Origin: Novosphingobium sp. MW5
GTDB taxonomy: Bacteria > Pseudomonadota > Alphaproteobacteria > Sphingomonadales > Sphingomonadaceae
Length of the DNA stretch: 64,000 nucleotides
Reading direction: 5' to 3'
Assembly (NCBI GenBank): GCA_025938935.1
Contig: JAPCWB010000001.1
Location: 1,302,001 to 1,366,000 of the forward strand
Position numbers and translations under genes: made by a program. Positions within the stretch are counted from its first letter, which is position 1; each line of letters opens with the position of its first letter. Below the pieces are notes generated by a model that made no database searches, had not been told where the DNA came from, and saw only the letters and a list, made by a program, of their open reading frames with translations. Shown piece by piece: positions 55,926 through 64,000 of the stretch.

Positions 55926-57038
55926 TCAGCGCAGCGCGGTGCGGCGGTTGCTGGCGGCCTCGGCAAGGTAGCCGTCGTAAAGCGAGCGAGCGATTGCGGC
56001 GATGCGGGCATCGCGCGCGGGCTTGCTGCCCTGACCGGTAACATAGATCGCGACCGCAAGATCGCGTCCGTCAGGCGTCTTGATGAAGCCGACGTCGCTT
56101 GCCGTGTTGAACAGGGTGCCGGTCTTGTGCGCCACCTGCGTGCCTTCGGGCAGCAGGCCGCGGATGCGGTGCTTGCCGGTGACCGTGCGGCCCATCGCCC
56201 CAAGCAGGACCTGGGTGGAGGACGGGCTCAGCCAGTCGCCCCGGTAAAGCCCGGTCAGCAGGCGGACCATGCCCATCGGTGAAACGCTGTCGCGCTTGTC
56301 GATGGCCGTGGCCGGGTTCACTGCACCGTCATCGCGCACCAACGTGGCGATGGTGCGGTCAATGCGGAAGTCGGTGATGCCGGTGCGGCTTTGCACCCAG
56401 CGGGTGACAACCGAGGGACCGCCGACCGCAGCGAGCAGGGCGTCGGTCGCCTGATTGTCGCTGCGGGTAATGGCAGCTTCGATCAGGCTCTGCGCGCTCA
56501 TCATCGTACCCTGGCGAACCGGGGCCTGAGTGCTCGAGAATTTCTTCGAAGGTACGGGGACGATCAGCGGATACTGGTCGTAAAGCCTGTAACGGCCTTC
56601 ATCGACGCCCGAAAGGAAGGTGGCGACGATGGCGATCTTGCTGGTCGAGGCCATGGGGAAGGCCTGGTCGCCCAGGATCGAAACCGAGCGGCCGGTTTCC
56701 AGATCGAGCGCGGCGACGCCGATGCGGCCCTGCGAACCCTCGGCCAGCGCGGCGATCGAGGCTTCGAAGGGCGAGGAATAGCTCGGCGTCGGTGAGGAGA
56801 TGACCGGAACCAGCGATACCGCCGGGCGCACCGGAACGACTGCGGGCTGGACCGAGGCGGGGAGCTGGTTGCGGCGGACATTGACCGCCGGCGATTCGAC
56901 CTTGGCCTTCGGCCCGCCGAACATAGTATCGAATTCAGCCTCAAGCGCAGAGCCGGACGCGGCCAGTGCCGGTGCGGCCAGCAAGGCTGCGGCCATGGCT
57001 CCGGCCGCCAGGAAACGAGAAAGCAGTCCCTCAGTCAC
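55926..57038 (-). CDS. Class A beta-lactamase-like serine hydrolase lacking Glu166
   Basis: A secreted 370-residue protein of the class A beta-lactamase fold. After a signal peptide (FLAAGAMAAALLAAPALAA) and a Pro-rich segment, it shows the active Ser motif ASTSK (SxxK), the SDN motif (TRSDNQATDALL) and KTGT (VAHKTGTLFNTASD). The omega-loop region between (ITDFRIDRTIATLVRDDG) has no Glu where Glu166 should be, so acyl-enzyme hydrolysis is probably impaired. It may be a penicillin-binding or other serine hydrolase rather than a resistance enzyme. It ends near the repeat. Confidence 0.8.
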   Translation of the reverse strand: MTEGLLSRFLAAGAMAAALLAAPALAASGSALEAEFDTMFGGPKAKVESPAVNVRRNQLPASVQPAVVPVRPAVSLVPVISSPTPSYSSPFEASIAALAEGSQGRIGVAALDLETGRSVSILGDQAFPMASTSKIAIVATFLSGVDEGRYRLYDQYPLIVPVPSKKFSSTQAPVRQGTMMSAQSLIEAAITRSDNQATDALLAAVGGPSVVTRWVQSRTGITDFRIDRTIATLVRDDGAVNPATAIDKRDSVSPMGMVRLLTGLYRGDWLSPSSTQVLLGAMGRTVTGKHRIRGLLPEGTQVAHKTGTLFNTASDVGFIKTPDGRDLAVAIYVTGQGSKPARDARIAAIARSLYDGYLAEAASNRRTALR

Positions 57039-57195
57039 GCAGACCTCTTAACCCCACCTTGGTTTACATTTGTTGTACGAACATGTCATTTTCCGACAAG
57101 ACTGCCGCGACGAGTTGCACCGGATGCGCGGGAAAATGCGTAAGGGCGCAACTTTTGGCGGGAACCCGCGTCTGATTTGTCCACATGGGAGCAAA

Positions 57196-57227
57196 GAAAA
57201 AGGGCCGGAGGATTGCTCCCCCGGCCC
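57196..57227 (-). terminator. Intrinsic terminator of the groSL operon
   Basis: Read leftwards: GGGCCGGGGGA and TCCTCCGGCCC arms with a four-base loop and one mismatch, then TTTTTC. It lies about 86 bases after the groL stop, with a repeat in between. Confidence 0.85.
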
Positions 57228-57228
57228 T

Positions 57229-57310
57229 CGTCATCCCGGCGAAAGCCGGGATCGCTGTCGGTATCCACCAGCCTTGCGGCCAGCGGTCCCGGGTCAAGCC
57301 CGGGACGACG
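57229..57310 (-). repeat. Palindromic repeat between groL and its terminator, RPT-like copy 2
   Basis: An 82-base element with CGTCATCCCGGCGAAAGCCGG in two paired arms on the left and GGTCCCGGGTCAAGCCCGGGACGACG on the right in two arms; outer ends pair as CGTC and GACG. It lies within the groL 3' transcript. A relative follows mutS at 19172-19266. Confidence 0.7.
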
Positions 57311-57313
57311 GGC

Positions 57314-58975
<1,662 letters not shown>

Positions 58976-59000
58976 TCAGTGAGATGGAAGGATGCGTCGC

Positions 59001-59288
59001 TCAGCCGATGATGCCGAGGATGTCGCTTTCCTTCATGATCAGCAGGTCTTCACCGTCGACCTTGACTTCGGTGCCCGACCACTTGCCGAACAGCACGCGG
59101 TCGCCAGCCTTGACGTCGAGCGGGGTGACGGTGCCGTTTTCGGCGCGGGCGCCCGAACCGACGGAAACGACTTCGCCTTCAGCGGGCTTTTCCTTGGCGG
59201 CGTCGGGGATGATGATGCCGCCGGCGGTCTTTTCTTCAGCCTCGACGCGGCGAACCAGCACACGATCGTGCAGAGGACGGAATGCCAT
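59001..59288 (-). CDS. groS: Co-chaperonin GroES
   Basis: The lid of the GroEL cage. 95 residues: [38 protein letters not shown] (mobile loop region) and [18 protein letters not shown]. First gene of the operon, 30 bases downstream of the CIRCE element. Confidence 0.98.
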   Translation of the reverse strand: MAFRPLHDRVLVRRVEAEEKTAGGIIIPDAAKEKPAEGEVVSVGSGARAENGTVTPLDVKAGDRVLFGKWSGTEVKVDGEDLLIMKESDILGIIG

Positions 59289-59318
59289 TGTGTTTTCCTC
59301 TCAATGGATTGACATGAT

Positions 59319-59345
59319 TTGGCACTCCCACAGGGAGAGTGCCAG
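59319..59345 (-). promoter_or_regulatory. CIRCE element (HrcA operator) of groSL
   Basis: TTGGCACTC and GAGTGCCAG separated by nine bases match the CIRCE pattern (TTAGCACTC-N9-GAGTGCTAA) with one mirrored change in each arm, which preserves the symmetry. It lies 30 bases upstream of groS. HrcA is expected to bind it and repress until heat stress. Confidence 0.9.
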
Positions 59346-59423
59346 CGGGGCGCATATGGGAGGGGGTTCATCCCCCGTCAAGGTGACTCGGGGCGAAAAA
59401 ATTTGCCCTGCGGCAGCCTGGGT

Positions 59424-60802
59424 TCAGGCCGGGACCAAACCCAGACGCTCGCGCCGCCACCAGCGCCAGGTGAGCAGCAGCGCCACCACGACGAGGCCCG
59501 CCATCAACCCGGTCCAGACGCCGATTCCGGCGAGCGGTGTCCACAGCCCCAGCCATGCGGCCACGACGAAGCCGACCAGCCAGTAGCCGGCGAGCGCGAT
59601 GATCATCGGCCACTTGGTATCCTGCAGCCCGCGCAGGGCTCCCGCCGCCACGGTCTGTACCCCGTCTGCCATCTGGAAGGCGGCGGCGATGACGAGGAAC
59701 TGGAGCGCGAAGGCAACGACGGCGGCATTCTCCGGAAGGTCCGGATCGACATAGGCCGAAATGATCAGTCGCGGCGCGCCGAGCATCGCAGCGATGGCAA
59801 ACACCTGCGCGATCAGGCAGACGCCGAACACGGCCAGCCCCGCGCGGCGCACTCCGTCCCGGTCGCCCGCGCCATAGTGGTAGCCGACGCGGATCGTCGC
59901 GGCCTGGCCGATGCCATAGGGGATCTGGAAGAAAGCGGCGGCGACCTGTAGCGCGATGGTGTGGGCGGCAAGCTGCGCCGCGCCGATATTGCCCATGAGG
60001 TAAGCCGCCGAACCGAACAGGCCGCCCTCGGCCATCACGGTCAGGGCAATCGGGATGCCCAGCCGCACCATGGTCTTCAGCCGCTTCCACTCGGGCCGCC
60101 AGAACCGCCCCCATATATAAGTGCGCCGCATCCGCCGGTCCGACTGGATGACGAGCAGGTAAGCGAGCAGCGTCACCGTCGCGGTGATCAGGCTGGACAG
60201 CGCCGATCCCGGCAGGCCTAGCGCCGGGAAGCCGAAATAGCCGAATACCAGCGCGAAGTTGCCAAGCACGTTGACCCCGATCGCCAGCGCCGTGATCAGC
60301 GTGGCGAAGAACGGCTTGCCCATGGTCGAAACGAATGTGCGCAGGACATTGCCGACGATCATCGGCAGCAGGGCGAAGCTCAGGATCGTCAGGAACTGCT
60401 GCGCCATCGCGGAAATCATCGGATCCTGCCCGGTAGCCAGCATGATCGTCTCGCCGAACTGGCAGACCACCATGCCTACGGCGGCGCAGAGCGCGCTGAG
60501 CCACAGCGCCATGCGCATGGTACGCCGCACTTCGCGCACGGAATGCGCCTTGTGGCCAAGCTCTGCGGCGATCAGCGGGGCGGCGGCGCCGGTCAGGCCC
60601 AGCAGGCCCCAGTTGACCAGCATGAAGATCGACACGGCAAGGCTCGAAGCGGCCAGCGCATCCTGCCCCAGTCGCGCGACAAAGATCACGTCGCTGGCAT
60701 AGACCGCCATCTGCAGCAGGTTGGCGAGCGCCAGCGGCCCCGCGAGGCGCAGGGTCGCACCGATCTCGGCGCGCAGGGGGAAGGGGCGGTCGTCTCAGCC
60801 AT
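59424..60802 (-). CDS. MATE-family multidrug efflux transporter, frame broken near 60778
   Basis: An Na+ or H+ antiporter with 12 predicted helices, 459 residues after repair. It starts MAETTAPSP at ATG 60802; in the C-run (G-run on the plus strand, 60776-60780) one C must be added to join LRAEIGATLRLAGPLALANL to QMAVYASDVIFVARLG. The remaining frame is intact: GLTGAAAPLIAAELG, LGIPIALTVMAEGGLF and GYHYGAGDRDGVRRAG, typical of NorM/DinF-like MATE proteins. As written the first 37 codons are out of frame. Homopolymer error is likely. Confidence 0.87.
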
Positions 60803-60932
60803 GAAGCCGGCCCGGATAGAGGTTGATTGCACAAAGGGAAAGCCGACAGGCGGATTTTGCATTGCCTGAGGCGTTGACGGTGGCGCTCTTGCATCGCATG
60901 GCGCTTTCGTCCCGCTTACGAAGGAACGCCCG

Positions 60933-61358
60933 ATGCGCCAGACCCTTGCTCCCGCCCTCCTGCTGCTGCTTTCCGCCTGTGGTGGCGGATCGGACAAGGC
61001 AGAGGCTCCTGCCGAGCCGGCAACCCAGGCCGATGCCACGGCACCGTCGCCCGAAGGCCCCAGTCTCGCATCGGCTCCTGCCGAGTTCTCCCAGTGCGCC
61101 ACCTGCCATGCAATCAAGCCCGGCGTGAATGCCGTCGGCCCCAGCCTGTTCGGCGTAGTCGGACGCAAGGCTGGCACCTCTGCTTACGCCTATTCGGAAG
61201 CGATGAAGAATTCGGGCCTGACCTGGGATGAGGCGACGCTGGACAGCTACCTCACCGCCCCGATGAAGCACGTTCCCGGCACCAAGATGACCTATGCCGG
61301 CATGCCCGACGCGGCCAAGCGCAAGGCGGTGATCGATTTCCTCAAGACGCTGAAGTAG
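60933..61358 (+). CDS. Cytochrome c lipoprotein
   Basis: A 141-residue, membrane-anchored class I cytochrome c. Signal MRQTLAPALLLLLSACGGG with lipobox LSAC; linker rich in Ala/Glu; heme-binding FSQCATCHAIKPG (CxxCH) near residue 54; and GTKMTYAGMPDAAKRKAVIDF with the Met axial ligand. It belongs with cytochrome c-552/c-550-type electron carriers. Divergent from the MATE gene. Partner oxidase or dehydrogenase is not nearby. Confidence 0.9.
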   Translation: MRQTLAPALLLLLSACGGGSDKAEAPAEPATQADATAPSPEGPSLASAPAEFSQCATCHAIKPGVNAVGPSLFGVVGRKAGTSAYAYSEAMKNSGLTWDEATLDSYLTAPMKHVPGTKMTYAGMPDAAKRKAVIDFLKTLK

Positions 61359-61361
61359 GCC

Positions 61362-62074
61362 TCAGCACCCTTCGGTCAGGGCAATGGCGGCGCGGTTCAG
61401 CTGCGCCGCGCTGTCCATCGGCAGCACCAGCCGTCCGTTATCGATCGGATCGCCCAGGATCGGCTGCACGGCGATCTTTCCGTCGAGCCGCACGTCGATC
61501 GGCAGGCGCAGCGAATTGATCGAGACCTGCCGCAACGCCTTGGTGCCGCGCGGATCGAAGGCGATGGTCAGCCGCCCCGGGTTCTGCGGCGTCACGCCCG
61601 AAAGCTTGGGCAGGACATCGGCCTTGCAGGCGCGCACCGGGCCGATCCACAGGCCCTGCGCCATCGGTGCCGTCGCCGCGGCAGAAGCGGCCTCTAGCGC
61701 GGCGATGGCCTTGGCGGCCTGCGCGGCGGACTGGTTCAGGGTGGCGGCGGTGCAGGCGGGGAAGGCCTTGTTCGCCTTGTCCAGCCAGAGCACTTCCACC
61801 CCGCGCGGGTCGAGGTCCTTGCCCTTGACCGACACGCCCCACACACCGCGATCGCGCAGGATCGCCCGGTCAAGCCGTTCGCCCAGGTCGGTATAGCGCC
61901 GCCGCGTGGCGAGCGGGACTTTCTTGAGGCCGCAGTTGTCCATGAAGCCGGTAAAGCGCCGCGCCTCGGTCAGCCGTGCTTGCAGTTCGGCCGGATAGTC
62001 CAGCGGCAGGGCGGGGAGGGAGCGGCGGCGGCGCTCTTGGCGAGCAGCAGCGGGATCAGCGAAGAAAGCATCAT
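61362..62074 (-). CDS. Exported protein of unknown function, probable frame break at 62015
   Basis: The main frame codes for about 220 residues with PLDYPAELQARLTEARRF, YTDLGERLDRAIL and IGPVRACKADVLPKLSGVT, which I do not recognise. Its own upstream extension is poor coding sequence, whereas the next frame starts at ATG 62074 with a good signal peptide, MMLSSLIPLLLAKSAAAAPS. One extra C in the run at 62013-62016 (minus strand) would join the two. The protein would then be periplasmic. It has four Cys, perhaps forming disulfides. It ends 3 bases from the cytochrome gene, convergent. Confidence 0.55.
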
Positions 62075-62134
62075 ATTCCGCGCGCTGTGGCGCAGGCGGG
62101 CTGATCAGACAATGAACAAGTGCTGCGGACAAAC

Positions 62135-62161
62135 AAAAAGGGCGGCCCCGAAGGACCGCCC
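62135..62161 (-). terminator. Intrinsic terminator of the rplJL operon
   Basis: Read leftwards: GGGCGGTCC, loop TTCG, GGGCCGCCC, then TTTTT. It lies 25 bases after the rplL stop. The UUCG tetraloop gives a very stable hairpin. Confidence 0.92.
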
Positions 62162-62186
62162 TTTCCTGATTTCGAGCAAGCGAGGC

Positions 62187-62564
62187 TTACTTGACTTCGA
62201 CGGTGCCGCCGGCGCCAACGATCTTGGCAGCGATTTCGTCGGCTTCAGCCTTCGAAACGCCTTCCTTGATCGCCTTCGGAGCGGCTTCCACCAGCGCCTT
62301 GGCTTCGGTCAGGCCGAGCGAGGTGATCGCGCGGACTTCCTTGATGACGGCGATCTTGTTGCCGCCGTCGCCGGTCAGGATGACGTCGAATTCGGTCTTT
62401 TCTTCGACCGCTTCAGCAGCAGCGCCACCGCCAGCAGGGGCAGCAACGGCAACGGCAGCAGCGGCGCTGACGCCCCATGCTTCTTCGAGGGCCTTGGCAA
62501 GGTCAGCCGCCTCGAGGACGGTCAGCTTCGAAAGTTCTTCAACAAGCTTGGCGATATCGGCCAT
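62187..62564 (-). CDS. rplL: Ribosomal protein bL12 (L7/L12)
   Basis: Forms the mobile stalk of the large subunit that recruits translation factors. 125 residues: N-terminal dimerisation helix ([20 protein letters not shown]), Ala-rich hinge ([15 protein letters not shown]) and the C-terminal domain [33 protein letters not shown]. Directly followed by a terminator; rpoBC are not downstream. Confidence 0.98.
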   Translation of the reverse strand: MADIAKLVEELSKLTVLEAADLAKALEEAWGVSAAAAVAVAAPAGGGAAAEAVEEKTEFDVILTGDGGNKIAVIKEVRAITSLGLTEAKALVEAAPKAIKEGVSKAEADEIAAKIVGAGGTVEVK

Positions 62565-62630
62565 GATGTTTCACTCCAGATTGATGTGGCCGGGACAGGG
62601 ATGCCCCGGAGGATAGTTGAATGCGTCTGA

Positions 62631-63140
62631 TCAAGCTGCCTTGGCATATGCGCCGAAGACGCGGGCCAGCTTCGCCGCCGGAGCGGTGGTGAGCTGGGCG
62701 ATCTTCGTGGCAGGTGCCTGGATAAGCCCGATGAGGGTGCCGCGCAGTTCGTCGAGCGAGGGCATCGAGGCGAGCGCCTTGACACCTTCGGGGGTCAGAA
62801 CCTGGGTACCCATCGAACCGCCAACGATTTCGATCTTGTCGTTGGCCTTGGCGAACTCGACAACGGCCTTCGCCGCTGCGACCGGGTCTTCCGAAGAAGC
62901 CAGGGCCGTCGGGCCGGTGAGGAAATCACCGATGCCGACGTAGTCCGTGTCCTGGATGGCAAGCTTGGCAAGACGGTTCTTCGCAACCTTGTAAGTCGCG
63001 CCCGCTTCACGAATCTTCGTGCGCAGCTGGGTGGACTGGGCCACCGACAGCCCCAGGTTGCGGGTGACAACCACCACGCCAGCCTGGTTGAAGACTTCGT
63101 TGAGCGAAGCGACCGATTCGGCTTTCTGCGAACGATCCAT
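62631..63140 (-). CDS. rplJ: Ribosomal protein uL10
   Basis: Anchors the bL12 stalk to 23S rRNA. 169 residues: [50 protein letters not shown] and the helical C-terminus that binds bL12. 66 bases separate it from rplL. The start follows GGAGTAAGGC. The leader at 63141-63439 probably holds the autoregulatory site. Confidence 0.97.
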   Translation of the reverse strand: MDRSQKAESVASLNEVFNQAGVVVVTRNLGLSVAQSTQLRTKIREAGATYKVAKNRLAKLAIQDTDYVGIGDFLTGPTALASSEDPVAAAKAVVEFAKANDKIEIVGGSMGTQVLTPEGVKALASMPSLDELRGTLIGLIQAPATKIAQLTTAPAAKLARVFGAYAKAA

Positions 63141-63439
63141 GCCTTACTCCTTCACACATGGCTGCACGGGAAACGCCCATGCAACCGGCTACGTTGTCCC
63201 ATGTGCAAAAGCACACGGGGCGAGTCCGTCGATGGGGGAAGGAGCCTGTGAAATCACAGGGTTGGCACCGCACTCGTCAATCGAGCGAAGGGCCGGGAAT
63301 TCTCTTTTCCCCGTCTAGGCTGCAAATTAAGAGGGGAACCCTCAGCAACTGTCTCGGACGGATGATCGACGGCACGAGGCCGCCGGTCAGGGCCGCGCCA
63401 ATAGCATCGCGCCGCCACCTGTCAAGGAAATGCGTGCCT
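63141..63439 (-). other. Leader region of rplJL
   Basis: A 299-base gap between the GFA-family gene and rplJ, same direction. It contains hairpins CCTGTGATTTCACAGG (63246-63261) and GTGTGC/GCACAT (63200-63216). In other bacteria the L10 leader binds the L10-L12 complex to repress translation; a similar site is expected but not proven. No promoter is clear. Confidence 0.45.
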
Positions 63440-63847
63440 TCAGCTTCCTAGGACGCGAGGTTCGCGGACATAGCCGAAGGCGCCTTCGCCATCCCACGCC
63501 GCACCATCGGGGAAGCGCAGTTCGATACCGGCGAGCGCGGTCTCGTCGGCAAAGCGCAGGTTGACGCCCATCACCACGTTGCCGTGCCGCTCGATGGCGG
63601 AGGCGCTCAGCGTGAAGTGGGTGGTGCAGCCGCAAGTGGGGCAGAAATGGAACAGCGCGCCCGGATCGGCCTTGTCAGTTCGCGCATAGGTGCTGGTCGG
63701 GCCGTCTATCTGGGCGGCGGACGGCGGGAAATAGCCCCAGCGCGCTCCCGACTTGTGGCACATGGAACAATTGCATTCGTGAAGATATTCGGGCCGCGCG
63801 GCGAGCTTCAGGTGGACGGTGCCGCAATGGCAGGACAATTCGATCAT
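63440..63847 (-). CDS. GFA-family (Mss4-like) zinc protein
   Basis: 135 residues from ATG 63847 (MIELSCHCGTVHLKL). The zinc Cys are visible as SCHCG, CNCSMCHKSG and FCPTCGCTTHF. The family includes proposed formaldehyde/glutathione adduct enzymes, but most members are uncharacterised. It precedes the rplJL leader in the same direction without a visible terminator. Confidence 0.88.
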   Translation of the reverse strand: MIELSCHCGTVHLKLAARPEYLHECNCSMCHKSGARWGYFPPSAAQIDGPTSTYARTDKADPGALFHFCPTCGCTTHFTLSASAIERHGNVVMGVNLRFADETALAGIELRFPDGAAWDGEGAFGYVREPRVLGS

Positions 63848-63948
63848 AGGCTGCGGCTTATCCTGCCCGGCGCCGGCTGTCCTCCACCATTTGTTAACCA
63901 TGCTCTGCCATCCCGCTCCCTACGTGTAATTCCGAGAGCAGGACTCCC

Positions 63949-64000
63949 ATGACCGCTACTGTCGAGACCGCAACCAAGACCGGCGCACCTGCGTGGCTGA
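63949..64000 (+). CDS. Start of a gene of unknown function (cut by window edge)
   Basis: The first 17 codons, MTATVETATKTGAPAWL, after GAGAGCAGGA. The frame is open to the edge. The text is too short to assign a family. It is read divergently from the GFA-family gene with 101 bases between. Confidence 0.5.
   Translation, partial: MTATVETATKTGAPAWL

Overview
The window is a gene-dense, high-GC chromosomal segment (about 75 features) that fits an alphaproteobacterium of the order Sphingomonadales, probably near Novosphingobium. This is inferred from gene content: a MipZ division ATPase, a phosphoglucomutase/phosphomannomutase of the sphingomonad PgmG type, a GbsR/MarR regulator, HWE-type histidine kinase, DUF4167 protein, MaeB fused to a phosphotransacetylase domain, and dispersed palindromic repeats common in this order. 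No rRNA, tRNA, CRISPR array, prophage or insertion sequence was recognised.

Layout. 1-6.4 kb: start of an Lhr-type helicase (cut by the edge), two lipoprotein genes including a metzincin-like protease, a DUF4010 membrane protein, and a leftward set mipZ / J-domain protein / pgmG. 6.4-13.8 kb: panC, a CsgG-family secretin-associated protein, an LLM-class oxidoreductase, a degenerate HD-GYP protein, malonyl-CoA decarboxylase, a TauE/SafE transporter and an Amj-type lipid II flippase. 13.8-24.8 kb: a dispersed repeat, maeB, mutS, a leftward set gluQRS / HIG1 protein / cobalamin adenosyltransferase / small acidic protein, an HNH nuclease, an exported amidohydrolase and tonB. 24.8-33 kb: a cluster of palindromes, rpoN, lptB, pmbA, ppa, a DUF1345 protein and an M61 peptidase. 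33-41 kb: hisS, prfA, prmC, DUF4167, lnt, metK with a palindromic operator candidate, and TauE/SafE. 41-47.6 kb: a GbsR-like regulator and its membrane-protein target carrying the same operator, ferritin-like protein, glutathione peroxidase, GST, a scoA / HAD-lipoprotein / scoB operon and a universal stress protein. 47.6-57 kb: a candidate small RNA, a two-domain CDC48-like AAA ATPase, a CHASE3 histidine kinase, polA, twin small lipoproteins and a beta-lactamase-like protein without the usual Glu166. 57-64 kb: groSL under CIRCE, a MATE exporter, cytochrome c, rplJL, a GFA-family protein and the first codons of a further gene.

Twelve genes here have a broken frame, counting two lesions each in prmC and the DUF1345 gene. 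They include genes expected to be essential or important (hisS, prmC, panC). Every lesion is a one-base indel, a GC-dinucleotide slip or a single nonsense change, and each can be repaired to a family-typical protein. I read this mainly as sequence error in a draft or metagenomic assembly rather than true gene decay. Those genes are annotated over their full repaired extent.

The most interesting biology is the GbsR-like module with twin near-identical 20-bp operators, the palindromic cluster upstream of tonB, the operator candidate at metK, the HAD lipoprotein inside the scoAB operon, and the archaeal-style CDC48 ATPase next to a possible small RNA. All functions are assigned from motifs by eye; none was searched against a database.
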